A stretch of 6,152 bases of DNA from Bacteroidota bacterium (GTDB taxonomy: Bacteria; Bacteroidota; Ignavibacteria; UBA10030; UBA6906), in contig JAGDMJ010000217.1 of assembly GCA_017860555.1 (NCBI GenBank), positions 1-6,152 on the forward strand, written 5' to 3'. A program made the translations under genes and the position numbers. Shown one piece after another: positions 5,142-6,152 of the stretch (position 1 is the first letter of the stretch; every line of letters starts with the position of its first letter). The notes below the pieces were generated by a model. That model was not told where the DNA came from. It ran no database searches and saw nothing but the letters and a program-made list of their open reading frames with translations.

Positions 5142-6152
5142 TTCTCCGGCAGGTTCGGTTGCATCCTTTCGGAGGCGCCACGGACCGTCCCGTGGCGTTC
5201 GCGCCGGGATTGAACGTGGTGCTGGGGCCGAACGAAGCGGGCAAGAGCACACTGGTGAATGCTCTGCGGTCCGTGCTGTTCCGCTCGACTCAGTTGACGG
5301 CCACCAGGTTCCGGAGCGAGATGCAGGACTATGTCCCTGTGACCGGAGGCGATACCGTGAGGGTGACGCTGCTCTTTGCCGTCGACGGTCAGGAGTACTC
5401 ACTGGAGAAATGCTGGGGGGCGTCCGGGTCGTCCCGCCTCCGCCTTCCCGGCGGAGGGGAGTTGACGGCGCCGGAGAGGGTGGAGAAAGAACTCGCGGGG
5501 TTGCTGCACACCGGCGAGGGGACGTACAACTACGTTTTGATCACCTATCAGACCCATCTTGCCGGAACAGTGAACGAGCTCCGGAAGAATCCGCTGGAAT
5601 CTACCGAGGCTCTTACGTCGCTCCTACAGAGATCCATCTTCCAGTCCGACGGCATCTCGATCGAACGTCTGCGGATGCTCGCCAGGCAACGCGAGGATGA
5701 ATACTTCAGCAAATGGGATCGCGGCAGAGGCGCGCCCGAAGAGGGGCGTGACTTCGATAAGCCCTGGATCAACAAGGTCGGCAGAATTCTAAAGTGTTAC
5801 TACGATTTGCGCGGGACCGAGCATGCCTATCGCGAAGCAGTTGTGTATGAGACGACCATCGACGAATTCGCGGTCCGGACGAACGGGCTGAAGCAGGAGG
5901 CGGAGACCGAGGCCGCCTACGTGAATACGCACGCTCGTTTCGTGGCCGACGCAAGGAGGCGGAGCGAACTCGAAATCCGCCTGCAGAAGTTTAAGGAGGA
6001 TATTCCCAGGCTACGGGATATTCAGCAGCAGTGGCCGCGTAGCGAGGAGCACGTGAAGCGTCTTCATGACGAAGTGATTTCTTTGCGCGAGCAATACAAA
6101 GAGCTCCTCGCCGAGCAACGCCAGACGGAAGCATATCTGAACCAGCAGACAT
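5138..6152 (+). CDS. sbcC: SbcC/Rad50-like (YhaN-like) P-loop ATPase, 3' partial
   Basis: The frame runs from ATG 5138 off the window end, giving 338 complete codons without a stop. It opens with the SMC/Rad50 N-terminal pattern: a beta strand (ILRQVRLHPFG), then NVVLGPNEAGKST with Walker A at residues 30-38 (Lys36). Gln138 in ITYQTHL is the likely Q-loop residue. From about residue 220 the sequence becomes charged and helical with heptad-like character, the start of the long coiled coil. Any zinc hook, signature motif and Walker B would lie beyond the window. AAGAGG at 5125-5130 sits 7 nt before the ATG, and the start overlaps the sbcD stop by ATGA. The protein should act with the SbcD-like nuclease as an ATP-driven DNA-end processing complex. 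The N-terminal lobe also resembles YhaN-type AAA ATPases, so the exact subfamily is open. It has no complete counterpart on the other strand or in other frames. Confidence 0.88.
   Translation, partial: MILRQVRLHPFGGATDRPVAFAPGLNVVLGPNEAGKSTLVNALRSVLFRSTQLTATRFRSEMQDYVPVTGGDTVRVTLLFAVDGQEYSLEKCWGASGSSRLRLPGGGELTAPERVEKELAGLLHTGEGTYNYVLITYQTHLAGTVNELRKNPLESTEALTSLLQRSIFQSDGISIERLRMLARQREDEYFSKWDRGRGAPEEGRDFDKPWINKVGRILKCYYDLRGTEHAYREAVVYETTIDEFAVRTNGLKQEAETEAAYVNTHARFVADARRRSELEIRLQKFKEDIPRLRDIQQQWPRSEEHVKRLHDEVISLREQYKELLAEQRQTEAYLNQQT

Noticed and set aside
1..6152. Defence-island or mobile-element interpretation
   Set aside because: There is no transposase, integrase, toxin pair, CRISPR repeat or tRNA attachment site. 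SbcCD-like pairs are ordinary repair genes and the neighbours are housekeeping families.

Overview
The window is protein-coding DNA from a bacterium, probably one without close well-studied relatives. It is fairly GC-rich, all recognisable genes are on the + strand, and several family members are divergent. The lineage cannot be fixed from the sequence. Shine-Dalgarno sites are used by some genes: an identical AAGAGG lies 7 nt before both the EF-P-like and the SbcC-like starts. They are absent before others. No rRNA, tRNA, insertion sequence, CRISPR array or phage gene is visible, so this looks like chromosomal housekeeping and DNA-repair territory rather than a mobile island.

Layout: (1) 2-1183 is the 3' part of a transglutaminase-like protein (DUF3857/DUF3858 architecture), closed by an intrinsic terminator that overlaps its stop codon. 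(2) 1234-2055 is a YycJ/WalJ-type metallo-beta-lactamase (MBL) fold hydrolase. (3) 2144-3169 is a second MBL-fold enzyme that carries the RNase Z motifs, preceded by an 88-bp spacer rich in secondary structure. (4) 3200-3772 is an EF-P family protein, 30 bp after rnz and probably cotranscribed with it, whose tip loop lacks the lysine or arginine normally modified or used there. (5) 3773-4007 is a 235-bp non-coding gap with an AT-rich, repeat- and palindrome-bearing patch that is the best candidate control region for the genes after it. (6) 4008-5141 and 5138-6152 (running off the end) are an SbcD/Mre11-like nuclease and an SbcC/Rad50-like ATPase joined by an ATGA overlap.

Functionally, the middle block combines tRNA 3' processing (RNase Z) with translation elongation (EF-P), while YycJ and SbcCD are nucleic-acid processing or repair enzymes. 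The SbcD/SbcC pair is an obvious two-gene operon for DNA-end processing. I do not see an unmistakable new system. The most unusual items are the EF-P-like protein with an altered tip loop, the structured leader with a tiny ORF in front of rnz, and the repeat/palindrome cluster before sbcD.
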